This document shows, piece after piece, positions 10,343 to 22,206 of a stretch of DNA of 64,000 nucleotides. The translations under genes and the position numbers were made by a program. This DNA is from Agrypnia vestita (Eukaryota > Arthropoda > Insecta > Trichoptera > Phryganeidae), in NCBI GenBank assembly GCA_016648135.1, contig JADDOH010005164.1, forward strand, positions 147,821 to 211,820, written 5' to 3'. Within the stretch, counting starts at the first letter, position 1. Each line of letters opens with the position of its first letter. A model generated the notes under the pieces. It was not told the origin of the DNA. It ran no database searches and was given only the letters and a program-made list of their open reading frames with translations.

Positions 10343-11129
10343 TGATATTTTAATAATTCTTTTGTTCTCTTTTGGAATATAATGAAAAAGAAGAATAATA
10401 AACAAAAATAAGTAAAAAAAGCGTTTTGGTTAACCTTTGTTTAAATGATATTTAAAAACCAAATTTTATATTAACAGATCCGCATTTCTAGTAAATCTAT
10501 GAAAAAAAAATTATACGTGATTATAGAAAAAAATGGATACATCGGTTTTGAATATAAATGATCCTATTTTGAAATCCGCAAGTCATGTTTGACCCATCAT
10601 TCATAACAGGTAGTGTAGGTTTCCACCGAGCCGTCCAGATGACCAAACGGATATTACAAACTGAACAAGAACGGATTTTCGGGAAATATGAATTTGGGCC
10701 ACGTTATTTAATTATAGTTTATAAAATGGTACAGGTGATTTGAGTATTCCCAAATATATTATGTTGGGAAGTACACGCACGGCAGAACAAAACGAAAGGC
10801 ATTCAGAAAGGGGATGCAAGACTTGCCTCCAACTTCCGATTTCCTTGTTCGCGCTTCCGGGCTCTTTCAATTTTCATATTATTTACGCCCTCGAAAGTAT
10901 TAATCAGTCCTCCCTCTACCTCCGCGGGTAACGGTCGACGTTGAATAAGAATTCAACGAAACGTCGAGAATATTTTCTCGGAAAAACATACGGTTCGTAT
11001 AAAATATCCGGAACCAGTTACAGTTAAATATAAATATGAGATATTTTATTGCTTAAGAAAATTCTTAAAACTTTTTTTTTAATATTGGCTACATTGAATA
11101 TAGATAGAAATATTTTACCAAATTTATTA
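10343..11129. other. No gene seen
   Basis: Mixed-composition noncoding sequence. The 63-codon frame at 10740-10931 has no recognisable motif. Confidence 0.45.
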
Positions 11130-11385
11130 ATCAATTAGAAAGACATACAGAAAAATCCAATCATCGAAAAAATATTTGGATGCTACCGGCATTCGAAACA
11201 TGGATCTCCTTCCTATCCGTGGTAGCATCCCGGTAGCAGACAAATATTTTTTCGTTGATTTGATTTTTCTGTATGTCATTTGATTAATAAATTTGGTATT
11301 AAAATTCACAGAATTTTGTACTGAAAAAATTGCAATTTCACAATAAGAATGTTTTCTTGAATATGATTATATTTTACCTTTGTAC
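11130..11385. repeat. tRNA-derived SINE (type 1), compact inverted pair
   Basis: A minus half (11215-11130) and a plus half (from about 11217) meet head to head with almost no spacer; each keeps only the box-B end, CGGTAGCA, and the tail AAATATTTTTTCGTTGATTT. The plus tail continues to about 11385 through CACAGAATTTTGTACTG and ATTGCAATTTCACAATAAGA, which also follow the type-1 tails at 8325 and 17015. Confidence 0.7.
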
Positions 11386-11536
11386 ATATCAATAAATTTG
11401 TATAATTTTTTTATTTTTTTATTTTTATTTATCTCAATTATTTAGTTCCACACATAATGTTGTGCGGGCTAATACATGATTTCACTTAAACATATTGCAT
11501 TCAATCTAGTCATTTAAAAGTTTTAAACAATAAAAT

Positions 11537-11925
11537 TTAGCACTCCTGTTTAAACCTCTTTATATTCACCGTGTTTTGAATTTCCTTTGGCAGGCTCTCG
11601 AAGATTTTTAGACCTTTAAGCATCATACAATTTTGTGAGGTGTTTTTCTTATTCTTTGTAGTCTTATGTTGTCGCTTCCTCTTGTATTGTAAGAATGAAA
11701 GTTTCTATTCAGCTTCATCCTGTCATCAAAGTATTTGGGTACTGTTCCGTGTTTAATTTTAAATATTTGCACCAATACATGTCATTATACTTTATTCTTT
11801 GATTTACTGTTTCTCGTCCTAAAGCATTCAATATTTTTGTTGTCCTATTACACCTTCAATATTATGCGCATCGCCCTGTTTTGTACTATTTGAAGTTTTT
11901 AGCATTCCTTTGTTGCTTAATGCTA
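11537..11925 (-). pseudogene. LINE reverse-transcriptase C-terminal remnant (lineage e type)
   Basis: Reading minus from 11925, frames give VQNRAMRIILK-like sequence, then HSYNTRGSDNIRLQRIRKT, and finally MMLKGLKIFESLPKEIQN and VNIKRFKQEC ending at a stop (11539-11537). 'NTR...RL.R' followed by 'GLK.F..LP..I.....RFK' is a classic end of Jockey/CR1/Rex-group LINE polyproteins. At least two frameshifts separate the pieces. The segment is bounded on the right by unrecognised AT-rich DNA. Confidence 0.65.
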
Positions 11926-12599
11926 AAATAGAAAACTATTTAATTATTTATAAGTAGAATAAACCTATAACATTGTTATTTTTACGTCGTATAATGACGT
12001 AATGTAGAAATAGTATCGAATTCACTGATTTATCTATTACACAACACTACATTTTATCGCGATTTACATGAAAATATTTTTGGGAGATTTTGAGGACCAA
12101 ATAAATATTAAAAAGTCACCCATAACTCCATTTGGAAAATAAATGCTAAGAAGGTTATTTTATTCAAAATACGGTTTAAGTACTTGGACGCTATGCATGT
12201 AAAATTTATCGCCTACGCCCAAAAACGATTTTTCAATGACCCATCGAAGCCCTTGTAGGTACCACTGATTCATATCATTTCATTCCACAGATGGTGAACG
12301 GTTTTTCAACCCTTTCCTATACCCCCTTCACAAATATATCATGCCTAACTTTTTCATAGTGGAAATGTGTGACTTTCGAAAAACTTCCCATATATTTTAT
12401 ATCGGAGAAAAAGCTTTACGGATGGGTTTAGTGATTTTTTCAAGGAAATTATTTTTAGGCTATCGGAAGATGAATTTAAATGTAAATGTATTTTATAAAT
12501 ACATTTTTCATTGTAAATATTTTATTAGCCGCGGTTGGTTATGACTGCTCTCATCGAGAAAAAATAAAGAACATGATCAATTATGCTCCTTTCCTCCCC
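11926..12599. other. No gene seen
   Basis: No motif recognised. The stretch 12100-12330 contains phrases such as CCCATAACTCCATTTGG that look like an old dispersed repeat, but no second copy is in the window. Confidence 0.4.
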
Positions 12600-12720
12600 A
12601 CACATAAGAATCTTAATTCTTATTGGTGAGGTATAACATATATCAAAAATGTTATTATTAATATTTGATGGTTTTCATTGTTATAAAATAAATCATATGT
12701 GTTATCTATTACATAAATAA
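12600..12720 (+). repeat. Dispersed repeat J, copy 1
   Basis: It matches 53895-53985: GGTGAGGTATAACATATAT here versus GGGGAGGTATAACACATAT there, followed in both by a TTTCATTGTT or ATCATTGTTGT block and ATCATATGTG/ATCATACGT. Class not assigned. Confidence 0.5.
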
Positions 12721-12982
12721 AATAAAATAAAAATGCCTTATATTAATCGTTATGTTAATGTTTATTTTTTATTTTTTATCATATAGACCGTCAACAGGTA
12801 ATTGATGACCCTAATAGATGGTAATTTAGTGACATTAGAGCACAATATGATAATATATTGATAATACACTTAATACACTTTTTACGGTTAAATAATAATT
12901 AATAATGAAAAATAATAAATGATAAAATATACAAGTATAAAAATATCGCAGATCGATAAGTATATTATTTATTGAATTAGCG

Positions 12983-13196
12983 TTAACTTTGTGGAATGAC
13001 ATTATAATTATATATATAAATAAATAGATTACTTGTCTAAGACCACTAATGAGTTTAAGATGATTACACAACTAGTTTCGACAACTACCGATGTTTAAAT
13101 CATCACCTGTTCATGACAACATCGGTAGTTGTCGAAACTAGTTGTGTAATCATCTTAAACTCATTACTGGTCTTAGACAAGTAATCTATTTATTTA
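12983..13196. repeat. Near-perfect palindrome with terminal AACTTTGTGG motif
   Basis: Arms 13017-13095 and 13118-13196 are 79-base inverted copies with very few mismatches, one of them at the ACTAATGAG/ACTGGTC position. The spacer is 22 bases. Each arm contains GTTGTCGAAACTAG, with a GACAAC/GTTGTC hairpin preceding GAAAC. Immediately left lies TTAACTTTGTGGAATGACAT (12983-13002), a terminal motif shared with 22897 and 25664. Confidence 0.85.
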
Positions 13197-13980
13197 CATA
13201 TATACAATGATCTATAAGTAGTTTAATTTTTTTTTTTCAAAAAAACATTATAGACTTCTTTACACCACACTTATTTTTTAAATTTAAAATATGTCCCAGA
13301 GTACATTAGCTAATACCTACGTAATAATATAATATAAGTAATACGGACGAACATTGTATGTAGAAGAATATTTGTGTACCTTTATAGGCACGACACAAAT
13401 ATAGGGCGTCAATAGGACCTTCAGCACAATACGTTCTGAATGTTGGTGATTTGATAAATTGCCCATCGCATTTGCCCATTTATTTACAGAAACACCGATT
13501 AAAAATAAATATAAATCACACATTTCTATTACGTTTTTACTAGATTATAAAATGGATGTACATTTCTTAAATTATCATTTATTTATTTATTCTCCATTTC
13601 CATATATCACACAAATGATTTTTTTTCTTTATATTCTTATACCTATTGAAAAAAACACATTATTGACGAACAAAATGGCTATTTTATTGGTTTGAGTGCA
13701 CTCCACGATCCAGGTTTAGAAATTTCTTTCCCAGGAAATCTATATTTCATGGAATGATACTTTCTGTAAAGCGAAAGAAATTTCGTGGATGTATTTTTCG
13801 ATGCAACCAAGATATGTTTCTTATACAATATTAAATTTATTATAGTATCACGGCATGTGAAAAGATTTTAAAATAAAAATATTTATAAATACAAGATTTC
13901 TAAAATGTTGAATTTTTTTACTAATGAAATAGAAAGAAAGTATACACTACAAAGAAAGTATATAATACAAATATTGAGCA
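13197..13980. other. No gene seen
   Basis: Overlapping plus and minus frames of 60-80 codons are AT-rich chance frames without motifs. Confidence 0.5.
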
Positions 13981-14425
13981 CTACCTGGTCGTACCCGGCG
14001 TTGCACGGGTTAAGGATTAAGTAAAAAATAAGTTTGTGAGGGAAAACAAAGGGTCTGCTGTTTCCATCTAATGTTAACATAAGTTATTGTAACATAACTG
14101 TAATACTTAGATATATGGTATACCAGATTTTTTTTTAGATATTAATGTCCTCTATAAAACTGTAGTACATTACTCTATTGGCAATAATTTCCGCAGCGTA
14201 CGCAATATAAGTTTTTTTTTCGTAATTTTTTCACACATTGGGTTACATTATCGAAGTTTTCATACGGATCCCTAACATTTTTGAAAATATTCTGTAGCCT
14301 ATGTTCATCAGGGATAATGTAGAATTCTGAATGTGAAAGAATTTTTCAAATCGGTCCAGTAGTCTCGGAGCCTATTCAATTCAAACACACAATCAAACCT
14401 TTCCTCTTTATAATATTAGTATTGA
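13981..14425 (-). mobile_element. Helitron-like nonautonomous element, second family
   Basis: On the minus strand the element starts with TC (14425-14424) preceded by A, reads TCAATACTAATATTATAAAG, has CTACTGGACCGATTTGAAA inside, and ends with ACCCGTGCAACGCCGGGT, which folds into a 5-bp hairpin, then ACGACCAG and GTAG followed by T. Helitrons start with TC, end with a hairpin plus CTRR, and insert between A and T. The terminal C is G here. It is 445 bp with no coding capacity. Confidence 0.6.
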
Positions 14426-14935
14426 TAAAGTGTAATAATGAACTTATTTTCTCCACTTATGATTTGGAAATAGGCGTTTTTTTAACTAATTTTTGAATAA
14501 ATTAAAGTTTAACCAACTAAAGTTTTACATTAGGCTGCTGGTGATCGTCGTTTTTTCTATAATTTCTATAATGTATTGACACGAAGAAAATATAATAAAT
14601 ATATGTTTTGCTCATCCCATCTCCGTATTTAAGTGATAATTATTACTAAATTAATTTCGACTTGCTGACTTTCATCAGAAATTCACCATCAATGCATTCA
14701 TAGGAAATTCTGTTCACCAGGCACTTCTGTTTCACTATTAGCTACCAGCCATATAGCAGGCAATATATGATGAATCTATACATTCTCGATCGTATTTCTA
14801 GTTCCTTCAGTTCTTACATACAATTATCCATGTATAAGGTGACAGTATGCTTCCCTGTTTGACCCCTTTTGTAATGTCAAACGATGATGTGAATGCCCAA
14901 TTATTCCCTCGTACAGGGATATAATTATTTTTTTT

Positions 14936-15035
14936 CAATTGATTCAGCAATATTGTAGATTGGCATTTAAAAAATATTTATCGTGTTATTTGTATAAATC
15001 TACTTATATTATTTGATTAATTATACCTGTTACAT
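14936..15035 (+). repeat. Repeat I, solo arm
   Basis: It matches the arms of the foldback at 36346-36625: CAATTGATTCAGCAATATTG, GTAGATTG, a T/A-rich middle, then TATTATTTGATTAATTA. Just left, on the minus strand around 14680-14640, is CTGATGA...GAAA without a good hairpin. Confidence 0.65.
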
Positions 15036-16390
15036 GTTTCTCCTCACAACATTATCGTCATTTGGTATACCTACCCCTTGGATGCTTCAAAGAAATCTTC
15101 ACCTATGTTCTCCTTGCTCTCGTACGATTCTTCCAAAAATTCCTTCCAACTATTTTTTTTTCATTTTCATTAGTAAGCATCTTTCCACTGATTTACTTTA
15201 TTGCATTCACAATGACTCTTTTACTACCACTTCGAAACTTTGAAAAAAAATTAAGATCGTGATATTCTCATAAAAATTCTTACTCAATGTATCCCTTCAT
15301 CCTTCTTCAAATGCTCCTTTCTTTCTTTCAAGCAATGCTTCACTTTTCTTTTACATATAAAAATCATGTTATTAGCTAGTGTTTAACCATACCTGTCTTC
15401 AGGCGCGAGCAGGGAGAACATTAAAGGATGACTTTTTCGTAAAAATAAATTGAGGAAAAAAATGACGAAATTAAATATTTATCTGACAGAATATTATGAA
15501 ATATGAAAATCTCAATAGTATGTTAATTATTGTGACAGGGATATTACAAGACAAATATTTTATTTTGATTTTTTTCAAAATATATGCTTATGTTCCACTG
15601 CACGTCTCTACCTGTTTGCATTTATTGCAGCCAATACATTGCCAGACACATCTTTTTGAACTTTTTGTTGAGGATTTTAATCTGATTAATCAGGTAGTGC
15701 CACGTCTTCCGCGGTCGCTCTCTTTCTTACAATTCTTTCATCATACATTCGATTAACGCACCCATACCATTTGACCAACCTTTTTTAATTTTACTAACTA
15801 GGCTAAGATCAGCTTTACATTAATTCCTAATATCTTCATTTTTTACTCTATTATAAATGGTTTGCCTCACACAGGTCTAATGGATCTCTTCTCCACTGCA
15901 TTTAGTCTACTTTCTTTCCTCCTCTTCTTCTTTGTAACAATACGTTGAAATAAAATCTGAATATTATAAACATACAAATATGACATTAGAGCTAGACTTC
16001 ACTTAATAATGAATAAGGAACAAACTTCTCGGTCCGCCCGGTAAAAGAGAATAACCTCTTTTTGATCTCTTTTCCAAACTTTGCTATCTCTTTTGAATAT
16101 TTCAAGAAAATGGCATCATATAACGAGTAAACCATCGAAGAAAGGGACTACTTTTCCGAGTCTTCGGAAGAAAACTTCAAAGTAGTTTACGAATTGATGC
16201 TATGTGAAAAATTGACGTTCTCACTTCGACAAAAACTGTGAAAGATGGCGAGTTCAAAAGAGGTTGTGCTACTTGTAGGTACAGCATGTCTGAGAAAAAT
16301 GTGATCAAATCAATACTATAATTAAATTTTTAAAAAATTAAAAGAGCATGGCGAACACAAGCTTCAAAAACACTGGTTCAAAAATAATAA
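15036..16390. other. No gene seen
   Basis: T/C-rich and AT-rich DNA. The plus frames at 15013-15262 and 15496-15756 lack motifs. Part of 15250-15950 has the C/T bias of an antisense LINE, but no LINE motif could be read with confidence. Confidence 0.4.
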
Positions 16391-16540
16391 AGGTTTAAAA
16401 CCAAATTTATCAATCATTAAAAAAAAATGCAGAAAAATCAAATCAACTAAAAAATATTTTGGCTGCTACCGGGATTCGAACACAGCTTTCCGAGCAGTTA
16501 TGTTATCAGTTACACCACTTAATCCTGGAATATTTCCGCC
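16391..16540 (-). repeat. tRNA-derived SINE (type 1), single copy
   Basis: Minus strand: a head with box B TGTTCGAATCCCGGTAGC at about 16490-16470, then the tail AAAATATTTTTTAGTTGATT down to 16391. Box A is recognisable but poor. Same family as 8325-8712. Confidence 0.65.
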
Positions 16541-16766
16541 AATATATGGACCTTTTCTGTAAGTCGTTTATTAATTTATTAACTTTTTTTTTTATTTTTA
16601 TTTGTTTATTTTTTATTTTGGGAATCTCAACAGTATACAATTTATTATAATAATACATAATGTATTGAGTTATTCGTAGACCAATTATAGAGATCCACGG
16701 CATAAAATGTTCGGAAAAAAGAAAAACGGCATAAAAGTCAAGCAATAAAGAGAACATATATTAAAT

Positions 16767-16931
16767 AGAGGGATAGGAGTGGGAGTTAGAGAGGGAAGTG
16801 GAGTGAGGTGTATGGGATTGTGGTTGAGTGGAGTGCGTGTGTATTCTGTGCGTGACGTTGTATACAGATATGGGAGTATGTGTAAAGAGTGATGAGAGTT
16901 TGGCTGTGGTGTGTATATGATGATGGTCGGT
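16767..16931 (+). repeat. G/T-rich, C-poor low-complexity tract
   Basis: About 165 bases of G, T and A with very few C on the plus strand, built from GGAGTG, GTGTG and GATG words. Strong strand asymmetry. It does not form a clear tandem repeat. Confidence 0.6.
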
Positions 16932-17014
16932 CTCAGTTAATCCGGTGAAGATATAGAAACAAGTAATATAAGCGGTTTTAATTTAATTAAAATTAAAAAA
17001 ATAATAATAATAAT

Positions 17015-17100
17015 TGATTAACACATAAATATCACAGAAACTTTGTTGTGAAAAATTGCAACTTCACAATAAAAACGTATTCTTGAATATAATAATAGCG
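17015..17100 (+). repeat. Type 1 SINE tail without head
   Basis: ATCACAGAAACTTTGTTGTG, ATTGCAACTTCACAATAAAA and TTCTTGAATATAATAATA match the distal tails at 11300-11385 and, inverted, 8325-8400. Confidence 0.6.
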
Positions 17101-17287
17101 GTTTTCCAGATTTTATCTACTTTTTAGAAACAATAGTAATTCACACATTATTGCGTGAAAGAGAAATCTGAAAGATTTAATGGAGAAAGATTTGAATGAA
17201 TTCAGATATTTAATTATAATCGATATATTTATAATATATTTAACAAATATTTTTAATCTTCGTTAAAGATAATTTTGAAAAATAAAC

Positions 17288-17464
17288 ACTATTATAACTC
17301 TATTTGACTTTATTAACACTTCTCAAGTTTGAAGAGAAACAGTACTTCACATCGATAGGCAAAGATTTAAATGGTTTATATCTTCACCTGTCGATGAGAG
17401 CTACTGATTCTCTCTAAACTCGAGTAGTGTTAATAAATTCAAGTAAAGTTATTACAGAGATTAT
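17288..17464. repeat. Foldback repeat (family G)
   Basis: Arms about 17290-17345 and 17405-17462 are inverted copies at roughly 80 percent identity, both containing TTTATTAACACT and the GAGAGAATCAGTA-like block. The loop reads TCACCTGTCGATGAGAG, related to the loops at 13096 and 26740 and to 56520-56580. Confidence 0.65.
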
Positions 17465-19924
17465 TTTTCAAAATTACTCTTAGCGAAGATCATTATGAAG
17501 CTCTACAAAGTTGACGCCGATTCTTTCAATACTAGAAAATATTTGTAATTTTGACGTGAAAACAGCTTAAAAATAGGTGCTGATTGCGGGGAGGCCATTT
17601 CGCCCAAATGAGCGTTAGTAATTTAAAACTCGACTAAAAATACACACCGCTACCATCTTGGTTTCGTTTTTTACAAAAAAAATTAAAAGTTTGTACAAGT
17701 ACTACTTCAAAATTTGTAGCGGATGGACAGTCGCAAATTCAAGATGTATCCATAAACGGGATTATATCTCAGAGACTTATATTTAATTAGGTAACAGTGT
17801 GATATTTTGAAGAGGCGATTATGCGTTATGAATCATTTCAACTATATGTCTCAAAAACTCTAAAAGATACGAAGTTGTGAATTTGAAATTTTTTGAAAAA
17901 TTTTCGATTTTCTTAAAATGTCGTGATGTGTGACGGAAAAATGCGACCAGAGTTGAAATACTCTAACATTAATTCATGGAGTACAAAATTTCAAAAAGAA
18001 ACGACGGAATACAACCTACGTAAGCGCTCTCATCGTAAGTGCATTTCGTTGCTACCCTGTATCCAATAAAAAATCAATAAACAAGTTGCTAATGAATTGA
18101 AAGATACAAAATGTTTTTTTTTTATTTCAATATACAATACAATATTAACGTTTTCACGAATTTCTGCTCACATTTTTGTACGCATGGTCAGCACTTGTAC
18201 AAAAAGAGTATAGGTATCGCTTCAAACATTAATTAAATATTCACATTATCATTTTTTAAACATCTTTTTACTTCACCTTCACCTTCAACAGGGTTTAATA
18301 GGCGTGATGACAGTATTAAAGAAGTAAAGAATAAGTGATTTTAGAGAAGTGAATATTTTGAAAGGTTTAATATATATGCATATTGAGATTAATGAGATTT
18401 TCAATAAATTAAAAGTATTAAATTGTGCAATCCGCCATTTTAACTGAAAAACTGGTCAGAGCGAATAACGTCACGCCTCAGTACCCATCACCATGTCTTT
18501 GAACCGTTGCCATAGACACAATGCAATGTTTACTGAGACTTGACGTCACGTAGACGAAATGACAGCTGCGGGCGTTTTTGCACGAAGTTAAAAATATATA
18601 GATGAAATGCAATTATTTGCGTAAAAACGTAGTTTATTTCTGAAATAATGTAAGGTTATGACACAACATCATTATACATACTTGGGAGTTAAATGGTACA
18701 ATACATTGTTGTCGCAAAACAAATTTCAAGAAAGAAACATTCCAAAATACGAAGAGTTTAAGATAGAAGTAAAATCCTTGATTTTCGACAACGATGAATT
18801 GTAACATTGCCCACATGTCTCAAATGGTCTTTGTATAGTAAAAAAATTGCTACTTCTAAATGGTTTCTGATTTTATACCTTAATTTAGCTTGTAAATACT
18901 CCTCCCATAAGCTCGAGCTTTGGCTCATATTGTGGGGAATATAATGTCTGTAAAAATATTGTAAAATAGAATCAATTTATTATAAAAAAAAATATCTACT
19001 GTATCAATAAATAAAATAAACAAATAAAAAATTCGGTAATAGTGGACGTTTACCTACAACACCTATAGAATGTTATTTCAAAATCTCTCATCATGCCTAT
19101 TAATTTTTCTTCTAGGCGACGCTGTATAAATGTACTAACAGGATACTTCTACAAAGCAGAAATATTACTGGAATTATTTTTACGGCTTGCGATTAGTTAC
19201 AAACAGGGCATAATACGCCATTACAAGTACGATATGCGGGAAATATATTTTAAAATGAATGCTGGTGGTCCCAGAGCGTATTGCCCCGAGTAAAACGTGG
19301 TAGGTCGGACGAGAGGAAAATAAATAAAGTTCTCGCTGCAGGTTTCCCGATTGTTCGGGATCGTCTGTGATCGTCGTGAGCTGAATGGGTAAAACGGGAA
19401 AGTTGAAATTGTCTTCTTGAAAACAGTTTACGTTTCCCAGAGAGTGAGGAATTGCACATTAGGTCCAGTTTAGAGATTTATTTGTTTTCACTAAGAAATT
19501 TGTGTGCATCGAAGAACGAAAAGAGTCAAACGGAAACTTCCACGAAAAAAGTGTGCGAAAGTTTTTAATTAAATAATGCAACTTGCTAATAAACAATTTA
19601 AACAATGAATTTTGCGCTAAAATATTCCATTGAAATATATGAAATACTTATTAATGACAAGAATTAATCGAATAGTTTTAAAAATCCGCCGTGTTTTGAT
19701 ATTCAAATTTATAAAATAACAGTTTTGAACATTATACTCATTTTTCAAATAATGCCACTAACCAAAATTGTAGTAATCCAAAATTAAAACCACTTAGAAG
19801 ATGACCGGAATAATAATGCATATAATTATTGAAGTTTTATATTTGAATATTTTCTTGGGAAGCAATAAATTTTTGGTTTGGTATCATATTAAATAAAACA
19901 AAATAACTAAGTATTTAAATCACG
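17465..19924. other. No gene seen; old dispersed repeat at about 17690-18062
   Basis: The block ending CTACCCTGTATCC at 18053-18065 has the 'ACCCTGTAT' end common to an insect dispersed repeat, but no second copy is present to define it. A less AT-rich patch at 18470-18590 and another at 19240-19460 give frames of 60-70 codons without recognisable domains. Confidence 0.4.
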
Positions 19925-19934
19925 ACTTTTATAA

Positions 19935-19985
19935 ACTATCATGCCACCGGTTTCGCTTATCTCAATCTTTATCAGGGCGTCTTTA
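19935..19985 (-). repeat. Hairpin-GAAAC-like motif, degenerate
   Basis: Minus strand: CCCTGATAAAGATTGAGATAAGC followed by GAAACCGGTGGC. It resembles the CTGANGA-hairpin-GAAACCGGT modules at 22975 and 25752 but the hairpin does not pair. It lies directly before the Helitron-like copy at 20004. Confidence 0.35.
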
Positions 19986-20003
19986 AAAATGTAAATCGAT
20001 GTA

Positions 20004-20424
20004 TCAATATATATAAAAAGAAACCCGTGTTTCAACCACCCACCGATGGTTATGGTGGTGGATAGCCCTTGGTGCCACATCGAAAATATGCGAGTTTGGT
20101 GGGGGTGGCTATGCGTGGGTGGGAGTGGGTGACGAAAATGTGCTTTCTAGCACATTGTTTTGTTATAGGAAGGCTGCAAATGCTTCAGATTGTTTCAAAA
20201 TAGGCGCGCCGACTGTGTCGGTGAGTCTAGAAGGTTCCGGAAAAACCTACTCTTGAAAGTTCTGGAAGGAGAAGGTTATAGAAAATTCCAGAAAATTCTA
20301 TAAGGTTCTAAACTGAGTGGCGGAATGTGTCGGTGTGTCTAGAAAGTTTCCCGAAAGTTCTATGACAATCCTACGACAAGTGTACTAAAAATCTACGTGT
20401 GCGAAACCGAACGGGCATAGCTAG
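20004..20424 (+). mobile_element. Helitron-like nonautonomous element, copy 2
   Basis: It starts with TC preceded by A (TCAATATATATAAAAAGAAA) and ends with CTAG followed by T (20421-20424). Between lie the family hallmarks: GGTGGTGGATAGCCCTTGG, GTGGGAGTGGGTGACGAAAA, GCGCGCCGACTGTGTCGGTG and a GAA/TTC array. The GC-rich 3' hairpin region has decayed (GTGCGAAACCGAACGGGCAT). It is 421 bp with no Rep/helicase. The A|TC...CTAG|T context is as expected for a Helitron. Confidence 0.7.
20229..20299. promoter_or_regulatory. Heat-shock-element array inside Helitron copy 2
   Basis: In-phase alternating nGAAn/nTTCn pentamers: three at 20229-20243, three at 20254-20268 and four at 20280-20299. All positions of the GAA and TTC triplets are exact. 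Binding by heat shock factor is inferred from the known site, not shown. Confidence 0.7.
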
Positions 20425-21789
20425 TATTAAATTATTTCAGTCGAGTTAAACCATTTTATCATAAATTATATATTTATATCACGTAGCGATAATTCGCATG
20501 GATTGTAATTACATCAATTTAAAAGTTCAGGTATAAACACATTCATAAATTGCGCTATCAAGCAATCGTGCATTAGGCAAAAATACAAGACATGGAAATG
20601 CATTTTCTAATTTATAAACCATGCCGACGCCCTTCGCGTTGGTAGATAGGGATCTACAAAGGGTTTGAGGTGGGTTCAGGTCACGTTAAGGCTTTCTCAA
20701 ATAATTTCTTGATTAGCGATCACGTTATGTTTGGTTTCGAGGGTTGAGAAAAGCGAAACTTTATCCATTACAGTTCAGCGTTATTAATACTTGAAGTTAA
20801 AATACTTCAATTAAGATACGAACCTACAAAGTGGTGTAAATTGATAAAATCTAATTTGTACGTGGAACGCCCTGATGGCAATCTTAGTTATTAAAATATT
20901 CTAAACACATTTTTGCTCTTGATTTAACGGAAAGATATGTATAAGTGACGGAAAATCTCAAAAGAAATTAGTTTAAGGAACGACTTCATGGTGTTAATTC
21001 TTTTGTAATATAATTAGCTTTTCATGTGAACATCAAAAAAAATCTAGTATTGCGAAGTGATTATTTACAATATCATTTACTATATTATTTGTATCTAATT
21101 GTTATTTTTATGAATTAAATTAAAAATCAATCAGGTAATACTCTTGTGTTTTGATGATCAAAAATGAAATATGTATTGAAAAAGAGAACACCTCAATACA
21201 TATTTAATTTTATATGTACTGGGATATCACAAATAAGACAGTAAAAATACTTGTTTATTATCACACACTCATCAATTGCTCCTTGCTAGTGTTAAAAATG
21301 GATATCTCATATAATTATTTCAGAGGTAAATTTATAGAACTCCATAATCACATATGGAAATATATGGAAATAAAAACACTTTTTTAACGGTTTTTATTTT
21401 AACGAGATATTAATATGAATAATGCTGTCTTTATCTCATTTACGGTAAATTTTATAGCTATCCTCTTATTGTATTACCTTTCATTAGTATTTAATCAAAA
21501 TTGTTCCTTAGAATTGTGCAGAAATACAAAAACTCTCATTAATTCTTAAAATTAAAATTATATAACATCTAAATGAGAAATTTACTAGCAACAATAGTTT
21601 GTGTTCCAAGTACCTAAATTTTATAAACTAGATAACAAATATTTAGAGGTAATTGATTTAATGTCCATATCAAAAATACAAACTTTAATTAAATGTATTT
21701 TTTCACATTGCGTGTAATATAAATAAACAGAAGCACAGCTCTTGACATTTTTAATTTGTATAAGATCTGTCGAAACCTTTTTCATTGTC
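20425..21789. other. No gene seen
   Basis: AT-rich DNA without recognisable motifs or second copies. Confidence 0.5.
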
Positions 21790-22050
21790 CACCCCTATTA
21801 ACACTTATCAACACCCACGTCCCAGCAAGAGCTACTAGAACACAGTGCATCTGTTGTTCCTGTTGGTCGTACCAATCCGGATTACGCTCATCCACAGTGG
21901 GAATGTGCCGAGCCTACAACGATTTGTTCACCGACATCTGTCACGTGTCCTCTATACATAATTCTGCGACGCAACATTGAATTTATACTTGATCAATTAT
22001 TAAATATTGATTCCATACTGCGATGCGAGATATAAATAAAGTTAATCTTA
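21790..22050 (+). pseudogene. Probable LINE C-terminal remnant
   Basis: The frame from 21756 gives NTHVPARATRTQ, then YQSGLRSSTVGMCRAYNDLF and TDICHVSSIHN. After a frameshift FRRNIEF-type sequence follows (LRRNIEFILDQ). The order 'P.ART.....S....M...YN......F......F.R.I' matches the C-terminal ends of Jockey- and R1-type LINE polyproteins. It is short and frameshifted, and no second copy in the window supports it. Confidence 0.45.
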
Positions 22051-22206
22051 CCTTATTACGTGTATTTTAATATTGTATTTATTTTATTATATTTTATTCA
22101 GTAGTGTTACTATTTTTATATGTTATTTTAACATACTTATTTAACATACTATGTATTACTTCAAAATTATTTCTATGTGAAATATGTTAGAATTTAAGTT
22201 AATAAT

